Of a DNA stretch of 64,000 nt, positions 1-7,554 are shown piece after piece. This stretch comes from Anaerobium acetethylicum. GTDB taxonomy: Bacteria > Bacillota > Clostridia > Lachnospirales > Lachnospiraceae. The stretch covers positions 1-64,000 of the forward strand of contig NZ_FMKA01000017.1 of the NCBI RefSeq assembly GCF_900096945.1, given 5' to 3'. A program made the translations under genes and the position numbers. The notes beneath the pieces were generated by a model. The model saw only the letters and a list, made by a program, of their open reading frames with translations. It ran no database searches and was not told the DNA's origin. Numbering within the stretch: position 1 is the stretch's first letter; every line of letters begins with the position of its first letter.

Positions 1-145
1 ATAAACGAACAGCATTGCTTTTCCATCCGGTCAAGGGGGGCGTAACAAATCAATACATTACGTGGTGGCAATCCCACGAAAAAAATGATTGACCCAGAAA
101 AATTTTAGATGTAATCATAAAAAGAACGAAATACATAGGAATCAC

Positions 146-189
146 AGGAGCGTTTTAAAACTTTTCGAAGTTTCGGGGTGCTCCTTTTG
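146..189 (+). terminator. probable terminator of an upstream gene
   Basis: The arms AGGAGC and GCTCCT enclose a second stem, AAACTT-TTCG-AAGTTT, and a short T-run follows. It would end a gene lying left of the window. Bases 1-145 show no coding region that I can support. Confidence 0.5.
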
Positions 190-194
190 CATAA

Positions 195-282
195 AAACCT
201 GAGTTCTGTGTGCGCCAAATTGCAGTTCCTGCAATTTGTGTGCATCATATGTGACTATGAAGGACGTAGTCTGGAATAGTTA
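195..282 (+). repeat. interspersed repeat family B, copy 1
   Basis: This carries the family B signature: a CAAATTGC...GCAATTTG hairpin followed by an imperfect palindrome that starts GTGACTATGAAGGACGTAG and ends in an ATAGTT-type sequence. Related copies lie near 2577, 9818 (degenerate), 15362, 41336, 46040 (degenerate), 48296, 52870 (partial) and 63382. It abuts a partial family A element. Confidence 0.8.
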
Positions 283-415
283 TCAACGTCTTCATAAAGC
301 TGCTCATCAATTCATGTTTTGTATCACTGTGTGATAGAGTTCGAATGTGCAAATCGACGAAGTTGAACGTTACAAGAGGGCTTTTGACGCGCTAATCTTC
401 ATAGGACTTGGAATA
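283..415 (+). repeat. interspersed repeat family A, right half (copy 1)
   Basis: Only the right half of family A is present. It begins with CGTCTTCATAAAGCTGCTCA, runs through CATGTTTTGTATCACT and ends near GAGGGCTTTTGACGCGCTAA. Fuller copies lie at 7252, 47908 and 57722. Bases 416-554 hold nothing else that I can identify. Confidence 0.8.
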
Positions 416-554
416 AATTTAGATACGGAACAGACAGGAGAAGCTTTTTTGCGAGAACACAAAATAATTACCCGAAAAATATAATATTTACAAAAAAAGT
501 TTTAAGGATATTTTATACTGATTTCAATCTGATTCGATTATCTGACACTTGAAT

Positions 555-560
555 TATAAT
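555..560 (+). promoter_or_regulatory. -10 element of the methyl-transfer operon
   Basis: A perfect TATAAT lies 22 bases before the aquaporin ATG. The -35 position 17 bases upstream is poor (ATTCGA), so the promoter may need an activator. The PocR-AraC protein encoded nearby is a candidate. Confidence 0.45.
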
Positions 561-582
561 GTAAAAGAAAGAAGGGATATCA

Positions 583-1461
583 ATGAAAAATTACAAGAGG
601 GAGTTCATGGGGGAATTGCTGGGAACATTCATCTTGGTTCTGTTCGGGTGCGGAACAGTGGCTAATTCCATACTGTTCGATTCTTATCAGGGGATCGTGC
701 AGATTGCTCTTATGTGGGGGATTGGAGTAAGTCTGGCTATATACATTACAAGACACTTATCCTGCGCCCATCTGAATCCTGCAGTCACGATTGCGATGGC
801 AGCTAACGGGAGAATGAATATCAGGAAGGTTCCGGCATATCTGGCAGCCCAGTTTTCAGGGGCATTTCTTGCAGGAATTGTATTATATGGCCTGTTTGCA
901 GCAAACATATCAGAATATGAAAGCATAAACGGGATTGTCCGGGGGACACCGGAATCCATGGCTGTAGCAAAGATGTTCGGCGAATACTATCAGTCGGCGG
1001 GAGGTTCTGCAGCAGTCTCGATGCCGATTGCCATGGCAGCAGAAGGACTTGGCACCTTTTTGCTGGTACTCATGATTTTTGGCATGACAGAGGGATGCAA
1101 CCTGGGAAAGCCGGACAATAATCTGGCGCCTCTGTTCATCGGATTGTCCGTAAGTTCCTCAACCTGCCTCGTAGGCCCTTTAACACAGGCGGGACTGAAT
1201 CCGGCCAGGGATGTTGGACCGAGGCTGGCAGCCTGGATTTTTGGATGGGGAAGCGCTGCATTTCCTGACAGCACGGGAGGATTCTTTTTTGTGTATATGC
1301 TGGCACCGGTAATCGGGGCTTTGCTGGCAGGAACATTATTTACAGGGGTACTGCAGAACTTGATGCAGCAGCAGAAAGAAGAGTGCTGCACCGGCAGGGC
1401 AAAGCCAGACCGGGAAGCATGCGGCTGTGGTGACAGAAGTTCCTGCAATGAAAATAATTAA
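583..1461 (+). CDS. MIP-family aquaglyceroporin with Cys-rich C-terminal tail
   Basis: A membrane channel of the GlpF/aquaporin family, about 292 residues with six predicted membrane segments. Both signature loops are visible: AHLNPAVT near residue 63 and GLNPARDVGPR near residue 205. The Asp after the second NPAR is typical of glycerol-conducting members, so small neutral solutes such as glycerol, diols or methanol are plausible cargo. The last 30 residues are hydrophilic and hold five cysteines (ECC, ACGCG, SSC), which is unusual for the family and looks able to bind metal. A GAAGGG ribosome site precedes the ATG. The gene is followed after 15 bases by a CobW GTPase, so it is probably the first gene of the methyl-transfer operon. 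The family is certain; the substrate is inferred. Confidence 0.88.
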   Translation: MKNYKREFMGELLGTFILVLFGCGTVANSILFDSYQGIVQIALMWGIGVSLAIYITRHLSCAHLNPAVTIAMAANGRMNIRKVPAYLAAQFSGAFLAGIVLYGLFAANISEYESINGIVRGTPESMAVAKMFGEYYQSAGGSAAVSMPIAMAAEGLGTFLLVLMIFGMTEGCNLGKPDNNLAPLFIGLSVSSSTCLVGPLTQAGLNPARDVGPRLAAWIFGWGSAAFPDSTGGFFFVYMLAPVIGALLAGTLFTGVLQNLMQQQKEECCTGRAKPDREACGCGDRSSCNENN

Positions 1462-1476
1462 CAGGAGGGTATATCG

Positions 1477-2571
1477 ATGAAAGCAAGAATAATTTTAGCA
1501 GGCGGCTTTTTAGGCGCGGGAAAGACAACGCTGCTGCGGAGAATGGCAGAGAAGTTTTTGGAAAACGGGAAAACAGCCGGACTCATTACAAATGACCAGG
1601 CATCCGGACTGGTAGACACAGCTTACCTGAAAAAAGCGGGAAGTGTTACGGAGGAAGTAAGCGGGAGCTGCTTCTGCTGCAACTTTCATGGGCTGACAGC
1701 TGCGATTGATAAAATGATGCAGGATGACCAGGTGGATGTGATTGTCGCAGAGCCGGTAGGAAGCTGCACGGATCTGTCTGCCACGATTCTGCAGCCGTTA
1801 AAAGAAAAGTACAAAGATAATCTTGAGATTTCCCCGCTAAATGTTCTTGTAGACCCGGCACGCCTTCGGGCTATCCTGGATGGTGAAACTTCAGGATTGC
1901 ACAAAAGTGCGGCATATATTGTCCGCAAACAGCTGGAAGAAGCGGACTGCATTGTCATAAATAAGATCGATTTGCTGACCGAGGCGGAGGTGGAAATGCT
2001 GAAGGGACGCACAGCAAAGGAATGGCCACAGGCAAAAGTATATGCCATCAGCGCACAGACAGGTGAAAATATGGAAGAATGGCTCGACTATGTTATGAAT
2101 GCCACGGAGGCAGGAACGCATCTGGCCAGGGTAGATTATGACGTCTATGCGGAAGGTGAAGCGGTACTTGGATGGCTGAATGCTGCCATTATGATGGAGA
2201 GCAAAGATGCAGATTGGAAAGAGTTTGGAGAAAAATTGCTGCATGTGCTCAGCAGCCGTTTTGATGGAATGAATGCGGCAGTCGGACATGTGAAATTAAT
2301 GATAGAAGAGGATGGCAGTTTTATCGTTGGCAACCTGACAGGAAGAAAAGATACATTGAAGATCAGAGGCAAATCGGACAGAAGAAATAAGGTCAGCCTG
2401 ACCCTGAATGCCCGTGTCGAAATGACGCCTGGAAAACTGGAAGAGATCGTTCTGGAAGAACTGAAAAATGTCTGCGGCGATGATATCAGATACGACGTAC
2501 AGGCCCTGAAATGTTTACAGCCGGGGCGTCCGAATCCAACATACCGTTATGATACGGTAGTGAATTTCTAA
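1477..2571 (+). CDS. CobW/COG0523-family metal-chaperone GTPase (first copy)
   Basis: A P-loop GTPase of the G3E family. The Walker A motif GGFLGAGKTT lies at residues 9-18, the family metal-binding cysteine motif SCFCC near residue 66, and the guanine-specificity motif NKID near residue 161. A C-terminal domain of about 150 residues follows, in the CobW_C position. Such proteins deliver or handle metals (Co, Zn and others) for metalloenzymes. Located between a channel and a Zn/corrinoid-type methyltransferase, this one could supply zinc or serve the corrinoid. AGGAGG lies 8 bases before the ATG. At 364 residues it is longer than the second copy at 4137, and the two differ clearly, so they are not recent duplicates. 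Confidence 0.85.
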   Translation: MKARIILAGGFLGAGKTTLLRRMAEKFLENGKTAGLITNDQASGLVDTAYLKKAGSVTEEVSGSCFCCNFHGLTAAIDKMMQDDQVDVIVAEPVGSCTDLSATILQPLKEKYKDNLEISPLNVLVDPARLRAILDGETSGLHKSAAYIVRKQLEEADCIVINKIDLLTEAEVEMLKGRTAKEWPQAKVYAISAQTGENMEEWLDYVMNATEAGTHLARVDYDVYAEGEAVLGWLNAAIMMESKDADWKEFGEKLLHVLSSRFDGMNAAVGHVKLMIEEDGSFIVGNLTGRKDTLKIRGKSDRRNKVSLTLNARVEMTPGKLEEIVLEELKNVCGDDIRYDVQALKCLQPGRPNPTYRYDTVVNF

Positions 2572-2576
2572 AAATC

Positions 2577-2626
2577 TGTGACTATTCAGGACTACGTCCT
2601 TCATAGTCACGGGGCTGCTGAACAGT
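2577..2626 (-). repeat. repeat family B, short copy
   Basis: This contains only the family B palindrome, reading GTGACTATTCAGGACTACGT and onward, followed by a GAACAGTTAC end. It sits inside the 177-base gap between the first CobW gene and the UroD-thioredoxin gene, and may act as an intraoperonic hairpin. Confidence 0.75.
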
Positions 2627-2748
2627 TACAAAAATTTTACCAATAATCCAACTTAAGTTTTAGATTGGATCAAGGCAATATACTATCATGAATGCAGAAG
2701 AACACAGAAAATGAAAGAACAATATAAAATCAAAGGAGAGACAGGAAG

Positions 2749-4113
2749 ATGACAAATAAGGAAATATTAATCAAAACTTTAAAACATGAGGAGACAAGCC
2801 AGGTGCCATGGGTGCCTTTTGCAGGAGCACATGCAGGAAAACTGGTCGGATACAGTGCGGCTGAGGTCCTTCAGGATGGCGACAAATTATTTGAGGCTCT
2901 TATGGAGGTAAATAAATTGTACAAGCCTTTTGGACAGCCGGTTATGTTTGATCTGCAGATTGAGGCTGAATGCCTGGGCTGCGATCTGGTATGGGCTGAA
3001 GACGGTCCTCCGTCTGTATCAAAACATCCGCTGGAAGGGCAGGAAGAAATCGAGATTCCCTGCGAGTGCACGATTCCGAAAAAAGAAGACGGCCGTATTC
3101 CGATGGTTCTGGATGTCATGAAAAGGATGAAAGAGGCTGTGGGCGATACGACTGCACTGTATGGCCTGATCTGCGGACCATTTACCCTGGCGACCCATCT
3201 GCGCGGCAACGATATCTTTATGGATATGTACGATGATGAAGATGCAGTCATTGAGTTCCTGGAATACTGCAACAAAATCGCAATGAAGATGGCCGAATAT
3301 TACGTGGAGGCAGGGATGGATGTCATTGCAGTGGTAGATCCCCTGATTTCCCAGATTTCATCAGCACATTTTGAACTGTTTATGAGCAGGCCATTCAGTG
3401 ATCTGTTCGCCAGAATCAAGGAATTGGGTGCTTTTTCTTCCTTCTTCGTATGTGGAGATGCTACCAGGAATATCGAGGTAATGTGCAAGACCGAACCGGA
3501 TTCAATTTCAATTGACGAGAACGTAAACCTTCTGGCTGCAAAGGAAATCACGGACAGATATAATGTCGTAATCGGTGGAAATATTCCGCTGACAACGGTA
3601 ATGCTTCATGGAACACAGCAGGATAATATGAAATTCGTTGTTGACTTACTTGACAGCATGAAAGACAAGAAAAACTTTATACTGGCACCGGGCTGCGATA
3701 TGCCATTCGCTGTGCCTGTTGAAAATACGATAGGGGCTGTACAGGCCGTTACGGAAACCGAATCAGTCCGTGAAATACTGAAAAACTATGTGGCTGTGAG
3801 CGAGGATATCGAAGTGGAAATTCCGGACTATGCGAATCTGAAGAAGCCGCTCGTGGAGGTATTCACACTGGATTCAGCTACCTGCGCGGCATGCCAGTAT
3901 ATGATGGGAGCAGCAAATGAAGCAAAAGAAAACTTTGGCGATGCCATTGACATGACAGAATATAAATTTACCATAAAGGAAAACATTGCCCGCTGCAAGA
4001 AAATGGGAGTTCCGAACCTGCCATCCATGTACATCAACGGGGAGCTGAAATTCCGCTCACTGGTACCAGCAAAAGAGGAACTGGAAGCGGCAATCACGGC
4101 TGCAATGAAATAG
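2749..4113 (+). CDS. UroD/MtaA-family methyltransferase fused to a thioredoxin-like domain
   Basis: Residues 1-345 form a uroporphyrinogen-decarboxylase-type TIM barrel, the fold of MtaA/MtbA/CmuA methyltransferases that move methyl groups between corrinoid proteins and thiols or pterins. Residues 365-454 look like a thioredoxin/glutaredoxin-type domain with a CAAC motif (Cys379, Cys382) and a cis-Pro-like GVPNLPSMYINGE segment. In MtaA-type enzymes zinc is held by H-x-C-G plus a later Cys. Here Cys235 and Cys316 are present, but the His position is Phe233. AAAGGAGAG lies upstream of the ATG. CobW genes flank it, and the corrinoid protein is 2.5 kb downstream. No MtaB- or MttB-type substrate methyltransferase is visible, so this protein may fill that role. 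Heme synthesis is unlikely given the zinc-type cysteines and the context. Confidence 0.8.
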   Translation: MTNKEILIKTLKHEETSQVPWVPFAGAHAGKLVGYSAAEVLQDGDKLFEALMEVNKLYKPFGQPVMFDLQIEAECLGCDLVWAEDGPPSVSKHPLEGQEEIEIPCECTIPKKEDGRIPMVLDVMKRMKEAVGDTTALYGLICGPFTLATHLRGNDIFMDMYDDEDAVIEFLEYCNKIAMKMAEYYVEAGMDVIAVVDPLISQISSAHFELFMSRPFSDLFARIKELGAFSSFFVCGDATRNIEVMCKTEPDSISIDENVNLLAAKEITDRYNVVIGGNIPLTTVMLHGTQQDNMKFVVDLLDSMKDKKNFILAPGCDMPFAVPVENTIGAVQAVTETESVREILKNYVAVSEDIEVEIPDYANLKKPLVEVFTLDSATCAACQYMMGAANEAKENFGDAIDMTEYKFTIKENIARCKKMGVPNLPSMYINGELKFRSLVPAKEELEAAITAAMK

Positions 4114-4136
4114 AACAAAAAATGAAAGGAAGATAT

Positions 4137-5054
4137 ATGATAAAACTGTATCTGATTACCGGCTTCTTAGGAGCCGGTAAGACCACATTCCTGAAAAATT
4201 TCATAAAGATGTTTTCTGATCACAGGCTTCAGATCATTGTCAACGAATTTGGGAAGGAAGGCGTCGACGGGCAGCTGCTAAAGGACGTAGGAGCCTCGTT
4301 GAATGAGATAAACAACGGCTCCATCTTCTGTTCCTGCCGCCTGGACAGATTCGAGGAAGTGCTTGTGAAGGCGATTGAAGATAAGCCTGGAATGATAGTG
4401 ATCGAGGCATCGGGCCTGTCTGATCCTACCAACATAAAGAAAATCTTAGGCCAGAAGGATAAGTTTTCGGATATCGAATATATGGGAAGCATCTGCCTTG
4501 TGGATGCACGGCAGTTTCCCAAAGTATATCAGACTGCAACAGTGGTCAAAAAGCAGATAGCCGTCAGCGATATCATACTGCTGAATAAAACGGATCTGGC
4601 AGATCGGGACAGGATCAGAGAGATATATGAAATAATCGGTAACCACAGACCGGATATTCCGATTTTTGAAACGGAATATGGAGAAATAAAAAAGGAATGG
4701 ATGGACCAGATCAGGACGATCAGCGGCGCTTCTGAAAAGGCAGAAATGCAGCAGAGGGATATTACCTTAAGAAGTTATGTGATTGAAATCAATCCATCGT
4801 TTACCCTTTATAACTTTCAGAAATTCATAGAAATGTTCATCGAAGATACCTATCGGATCAAAGGATTCGTGAACCTGGAGGGCAGGATATATCTGGTTGA
4901 CTGCGTCGGGAACATGTTCAAGGCAGAGCCCTATGAAGGGGAGGCCTCCAGCGTCAACAAGGTTGTGGTGTTGTCAGGAAGCGGTCTGCCAACCCGGAAA
5001 AGCATTAAAGAAGCGATAAAATGGTATCCGGAGGACATAAAGGAGTTTTGTTAG
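4137..5054 (+). CDS. CobW/COG0523-family GTPase (second copy)
   Basis: A G3E GTPase of about 305 residues. Walker A TGFLGAGKTT lies at residues 8-17, the cysteine motif SIFCSC near residue 63, and NKTDL near residue 143. The C-terminal region (residues 200-305) resembles the CobW C-terminal domain. The ORF track begins 15 bases earlier, but GAAAGGAAG lies at the right distance only for the ATG at 4137, giving MIKLYLITGFLG. It starts 23 bases after the UroD-thioredoxin gene and ends the rightward operon before a strong bidirectional terminator. A role in metal loading of the neighbouring methyltransferase or corrinoid protein is inferred. Confidence 0.85.
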   Translation: MIKLYLITGFLGAGKTTFLKNFIKMFSDHRLQIIVNEFGKEGVDGQLLKDVGASLNEINNGSIFCSCRLDRFEEVLVKAIEDKPGMIVIEASGLSDPTNIKKILGQKDKFSDIEYMGSICLVDARQFPKVYQTATVVKKQIAVSDIILLNKTDLADRDRIREIYEIIGNHRPDIPIFETEYGEIKKEWMDQIRTISGASEKAEMQQRDITLRSYVIEINPSFTLYNFQKFIEMFIEDTYRIKGFVNLEGRIYLVDCVGNMFKAEPYEGEASSVNKVVVLSGSGLPTRKSIKEAIKWYPEDIKEFC

Positions 5055-5083
5055 CCTGCAGATCTGTCGTTTCGTTTATAAAA

Positions 5084-5134
5084 AACTGCCCCTCGTAAGT
5101 CAGATTGATATGTCTGACTTATGGGGGGCAGTTC
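5084..5134. terminator. bidirectional terminator between convergent operons
   Basis: The arms AACTGCCCCTCGTAAGTCAGA and TCTGACTTATGGGGGGCAGTT form a long stem with an 8-base loop. A-runs lie on the left and T-runs on the right, so it can stop both the CobW transcript (+) and the AraC transcript (-). Confidence 0.85.
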
Positions 5135-5153
5135 TGTATTAGTTCTTTTTTTG

Positions 5154-6404
5154 TTATCGGTACTGCTTCGGCGTCAGCCCCGTATATTTTTTAAAGACTT
5201 TGGAAAAGTAGCTCTGGTCTTCAAAGCCTGTGGCGACCGCAATATCAATGATGGAGTAATCCGTATTGGACAGCAGCCGCTTGCTTTCCTCTATACGCAC
5301 CATATTCAGGTATTCCTTAAAAGAAGAGCCGGAGGACTGCTTGAATATAGTGGAAAAATATGCTGGATTCAGATGCACATGGGAAGCGACATCCTCCAGA
5401 GTGACATTTGAGGCGTAATTTTTGGAAATATACTGTATCGCTCTTTTGATCAGCTCGTTATTCTTTGTGGGAATGTAGTTGAACATGGATTCCACGAATA
5501 CCTCGACGGTTTCCTGAAGTTTATAGCAGAGTATTTCCAGATCGGTAATCTGCTGGAGGTTTTTTAAAAACTGGTTGTTGATCTTCAAAATGCTGTCTGT
5601 AGCAGCGCCGCCTTCTATTGCGGCCCGGGACAGCAGGGCGGAGAGTTCGAGGGCGCGGGATTTTACAATCTCAAGCTTGTTTCCCTCAGAGAACAGCACA
5701 TACCCGAGCAGGTCGTTGAGGATTCCTTTTGCGGCGGAAATGTCACCGGATTTCACTTTGTAAATCAGTTCTTTTTCTTTTTCGTAAGGGTAGGAAGAGT
5801 TTGAATTCACATCCTGGGATTTGTACATCTGGATCGACTCGTTTATCTTTGACTGCTGGTGGAGCTTTCCCTGATTAATGATCAGCTGCTGCTTTCCATC
5901 GGTGATCAGATTTGCAAACAGAAAATAAAGCAGCCGGCTGATCTGCGTCACCTTTTTTGGAGGGATGATTTTGATGCTGCTGCTTTCATCATACAGATCC
6001 AGCAGGTCGTTTGTAGACAGCTTGTATTTTCTGTCGATGTCCTGTATCAGGAGCGAATCAGGACTTTCCATCAGAAACGGTCCTGCCAGGATAGAACCGA
6101 GGAAAGCACCGTTGTTGATCAGGGGGAAGACGATATGATTCAGATTCGCATGGCAGGAGAAGATATAGCTCTCCCCCAGATCGACCGCCTTTTTGCTTGC
6201 GTTGATATGCATTTTTTCACAAGAGTCATTTTTGGGCAGATGCTTCGTGAAGGTGGTGCAAAAGTTAGCGGCCGGTCCGCAGGACAACAAGATGGAGCCC
6301 TGGTCGTCGATTACCTGGAGGGGTATATCCAGACATGTCTGGAAAGATTCTATCATTTCTTTTAATTGGTTTTTTTCTACGATGGTATACAAATATGGCT
6401 GCAT
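5154..6404 (-). CDS. PocR-domain AraC-family transcription regulator
   Basis: A 416-residue regulator. Residues 1-165 match the PocR sensory domain, including a cysteine-containing stretch (KNDSCEKMH, IFSCHAN) and the segment FPLINNGAFLGSILAGPF. PocR domains occur in regulators of propanediol, methanol and other corrinoid-dependent pathways and are thought to bind small ligands or B12-related cues. The C-terminal 100 residues are a double helix-turn-helix AraC domain (LEDVASHVHLNPAYFSTIFK, then IIDIAVATGFEDQSYFSKVFKKYTGLTPKQYR). AGGAGG precedes the start. It is read away from the corrinoid-protein gene and toward the CobW operon, and probably activates both. The 176-base divergent gap (6405-6580) holds a TATAAT at 6519-6524 for the corrinoid protein. 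Confidence 0.85.
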   Translation of the reverse strand: MQPYLYTIVEKNQLKEMIESFQTCLDIPLQVIDDQGSILLSCGPAANFCTTFTKHLPKNDSCEKMHINASKKAVDLGESYIFSCHANLNHIVFPLINNGAFLGSILAGPFLMESPDSLLIQDIDRKYKLSTNDLLDLYDESSSIKIIPPKKVTQISRLLYFLFANLITDGKQQLIINQGKLHQQSKINESIQMYKSQDVNSNSSYPYEKEKELIYKVKSGDISAAKGILNDLLGYVLFSEGNKLEIVKSRALELSALLSRAAIEGGAATDSILKINNQFLKNLQQITDLEILCYKLQETVEVFVESMFNYIPTKNNELIKRAIQYISKNYASNVTLEDVASHVHLNPAYFSTIFKQSSGSSFKEYLNMVRIEESKRLLSNTDYSIIDIAVATGFEDQSYFSKVFKKYTGLTPKQYR

Positions 6405-6580
6405 CCTGGTGGGGACCTCCTTTTACTCTGGTGTCATATTATTGTGATTATATCACGAAAATTACAAAAAAAATACAAGCTTTCTAAAGAAATTACACAA
6501 AATAAGATAGCCGTATATTATAATGAGTATATGATTTTTAACAACAAAACATAAAAAAGAAAGTCTTATAGGGAGGAAAT

Positions 6581-7240
6581 ATGATGACAATCATAGAAGA
6601 AATTTCAGAATATCTGCAGAAGGGTAAAGCAAAAAATGTGAAGACACTTGTGCAGCAGGCAATCGACGAGGGAGCAGACCCAAAACAGATTTTAAATGAG
6701 GGCCTTTTGGGCGGAATGATGATCATTGGAGAAAAATTCAAAAAGAATGAGGTTTTCGTACCGGAAGTACTGGTGGCAGCCAGAGCCATGAATGCGGGCC
6801 TTACGATTCTTGAACCAAAACTGGTCGAAATTGGAAACCAGGCTGTAGGAAAAGCAGTAATCGGAACCGTAAAAGGAGATCTGCATGATATCGGAAAGAA
6901 CCTGGTCACCATGATGTTAAAAGGTGCCGGATTTGAAATATATGATATTGGCGTTGATGTAGAAGCGGATGCTTTTATTGAGAAGGCAGAAGAGGTTGGA
7001 GCAGATGTCATATGCATGTCAGCGCTTCTGACGACGACTATGCCAAACATGAAAACGGTAATCGACGCACTGAACGATAAGGGAGTAAGAGAGAAGTATA
7101 TCGTTATGGTAGGCGGAGCTCCTGTAAATGAAAATTTTGCAGAACAGATTGGAGCGGATTATTATACACCTGATGCAACGACTGCAGCAGAAGTCGCGAA
7201 AAAGGCTGTCGAATCAAAAAATGCCATGCAGACAGCATAA
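6581..7240 (+). CDS. corrinoid (B12-binding) methyl-carrier protein
   Basis: A 219-residue cytosolic protein of the MtaC/MttC/MtbC class. Residues 1-90 form the helical cap domain and 91-215 the Rossmann-like B12-binding domain. The cobalt-ligating motif D-x-H-x-x-G is seen as GDLHDIGKN near residues 105-113, with SALLTTTM and VGGAPVN as the other cofactor contacts. It carries the methyl group between a substrate methyltransferase and an acceptor methyltransferase. GGGAGG precedes the start. The first two codons are both ATG and the second (6584) has better spacing. The reductive activator follows after a repeat element. Confidence 0.92.
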   Translation: MMTIIEEISEYLQKGKAKNVKTLVQQAIDEGADPKQILNEGLLGGMMIIGEKFKKNEVFVPEVLVAARAMNAGLTILEPKLVEIGNQAVGKAVIGTVKGDLHDIGKNLVTMMLKGAGFEIYDIGVDVEADAFIEKAEEVGADVICMSALLTTTMPNMKTVIDALNDKGVREKYIVMVGGAPVNENFAEQIGADYYTPDATTAAEVAKKAVESKNAMQTA

Positions 7241-7251
7241 ACAGATTAAAT

Positions 7252-7466
7252 AGGACGTGATGCAAAACATGTTCATTCGCAGCGCGCTCTCGCTTAGATG
7301 AAGACGTAGTGGTACATAGGGCCGCAGAACACGCGGCCCAAATACCAACGTCTTCATAAAGCTGCTCATTGAATCATGTTTTGCATCACTGCGTTGTAGA
7401 GGGCGAATGTGAAAATTGACGAGGGCGAATGTTACAAAATGCTTTTGATATGCTAAGATTTACAGG
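7252..7466 (+). repeat. interspersed repeat family A, copy 2
   Basis: A full family A element between the corrinoid protein and its activator. The left arm starts with ACGTGATGCAAAACATG and the right arm ends with CATGTTTTGCATCAC, so the unit can fold into one long hairpin. A central GGGCCGC...GCGGCCC stem is well formed in this copy. It fills most of the 314-base gap; I see no promoter of note besides it. Confidence 0.85.
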
Positions 7467-7554
7467 AAAATATTAGGGTTTTATGTAAAATAAGAATGTT
7501 CCACATACTAGCATATTTGCGAATTAGGGGGAATCGGGTACCGGGAGGAAAGAT

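Noticed and set aside
2749-4113. Uroporphyrinogen decarboxylase for heme synthesis
   Set aside because: Cys residues at zinc-site positions, the thioredoxin-like fusion and corrinoid neighbours fit methyltransferases instead. No other heme gene is present.
6405-6580. Cobalamin riboswitch before the corrinoid protein gene
   Set aside because: I looked for a B12-box-like conserved core here and before 583 and 2749 and saw none. A covariance-model search would be decisive.
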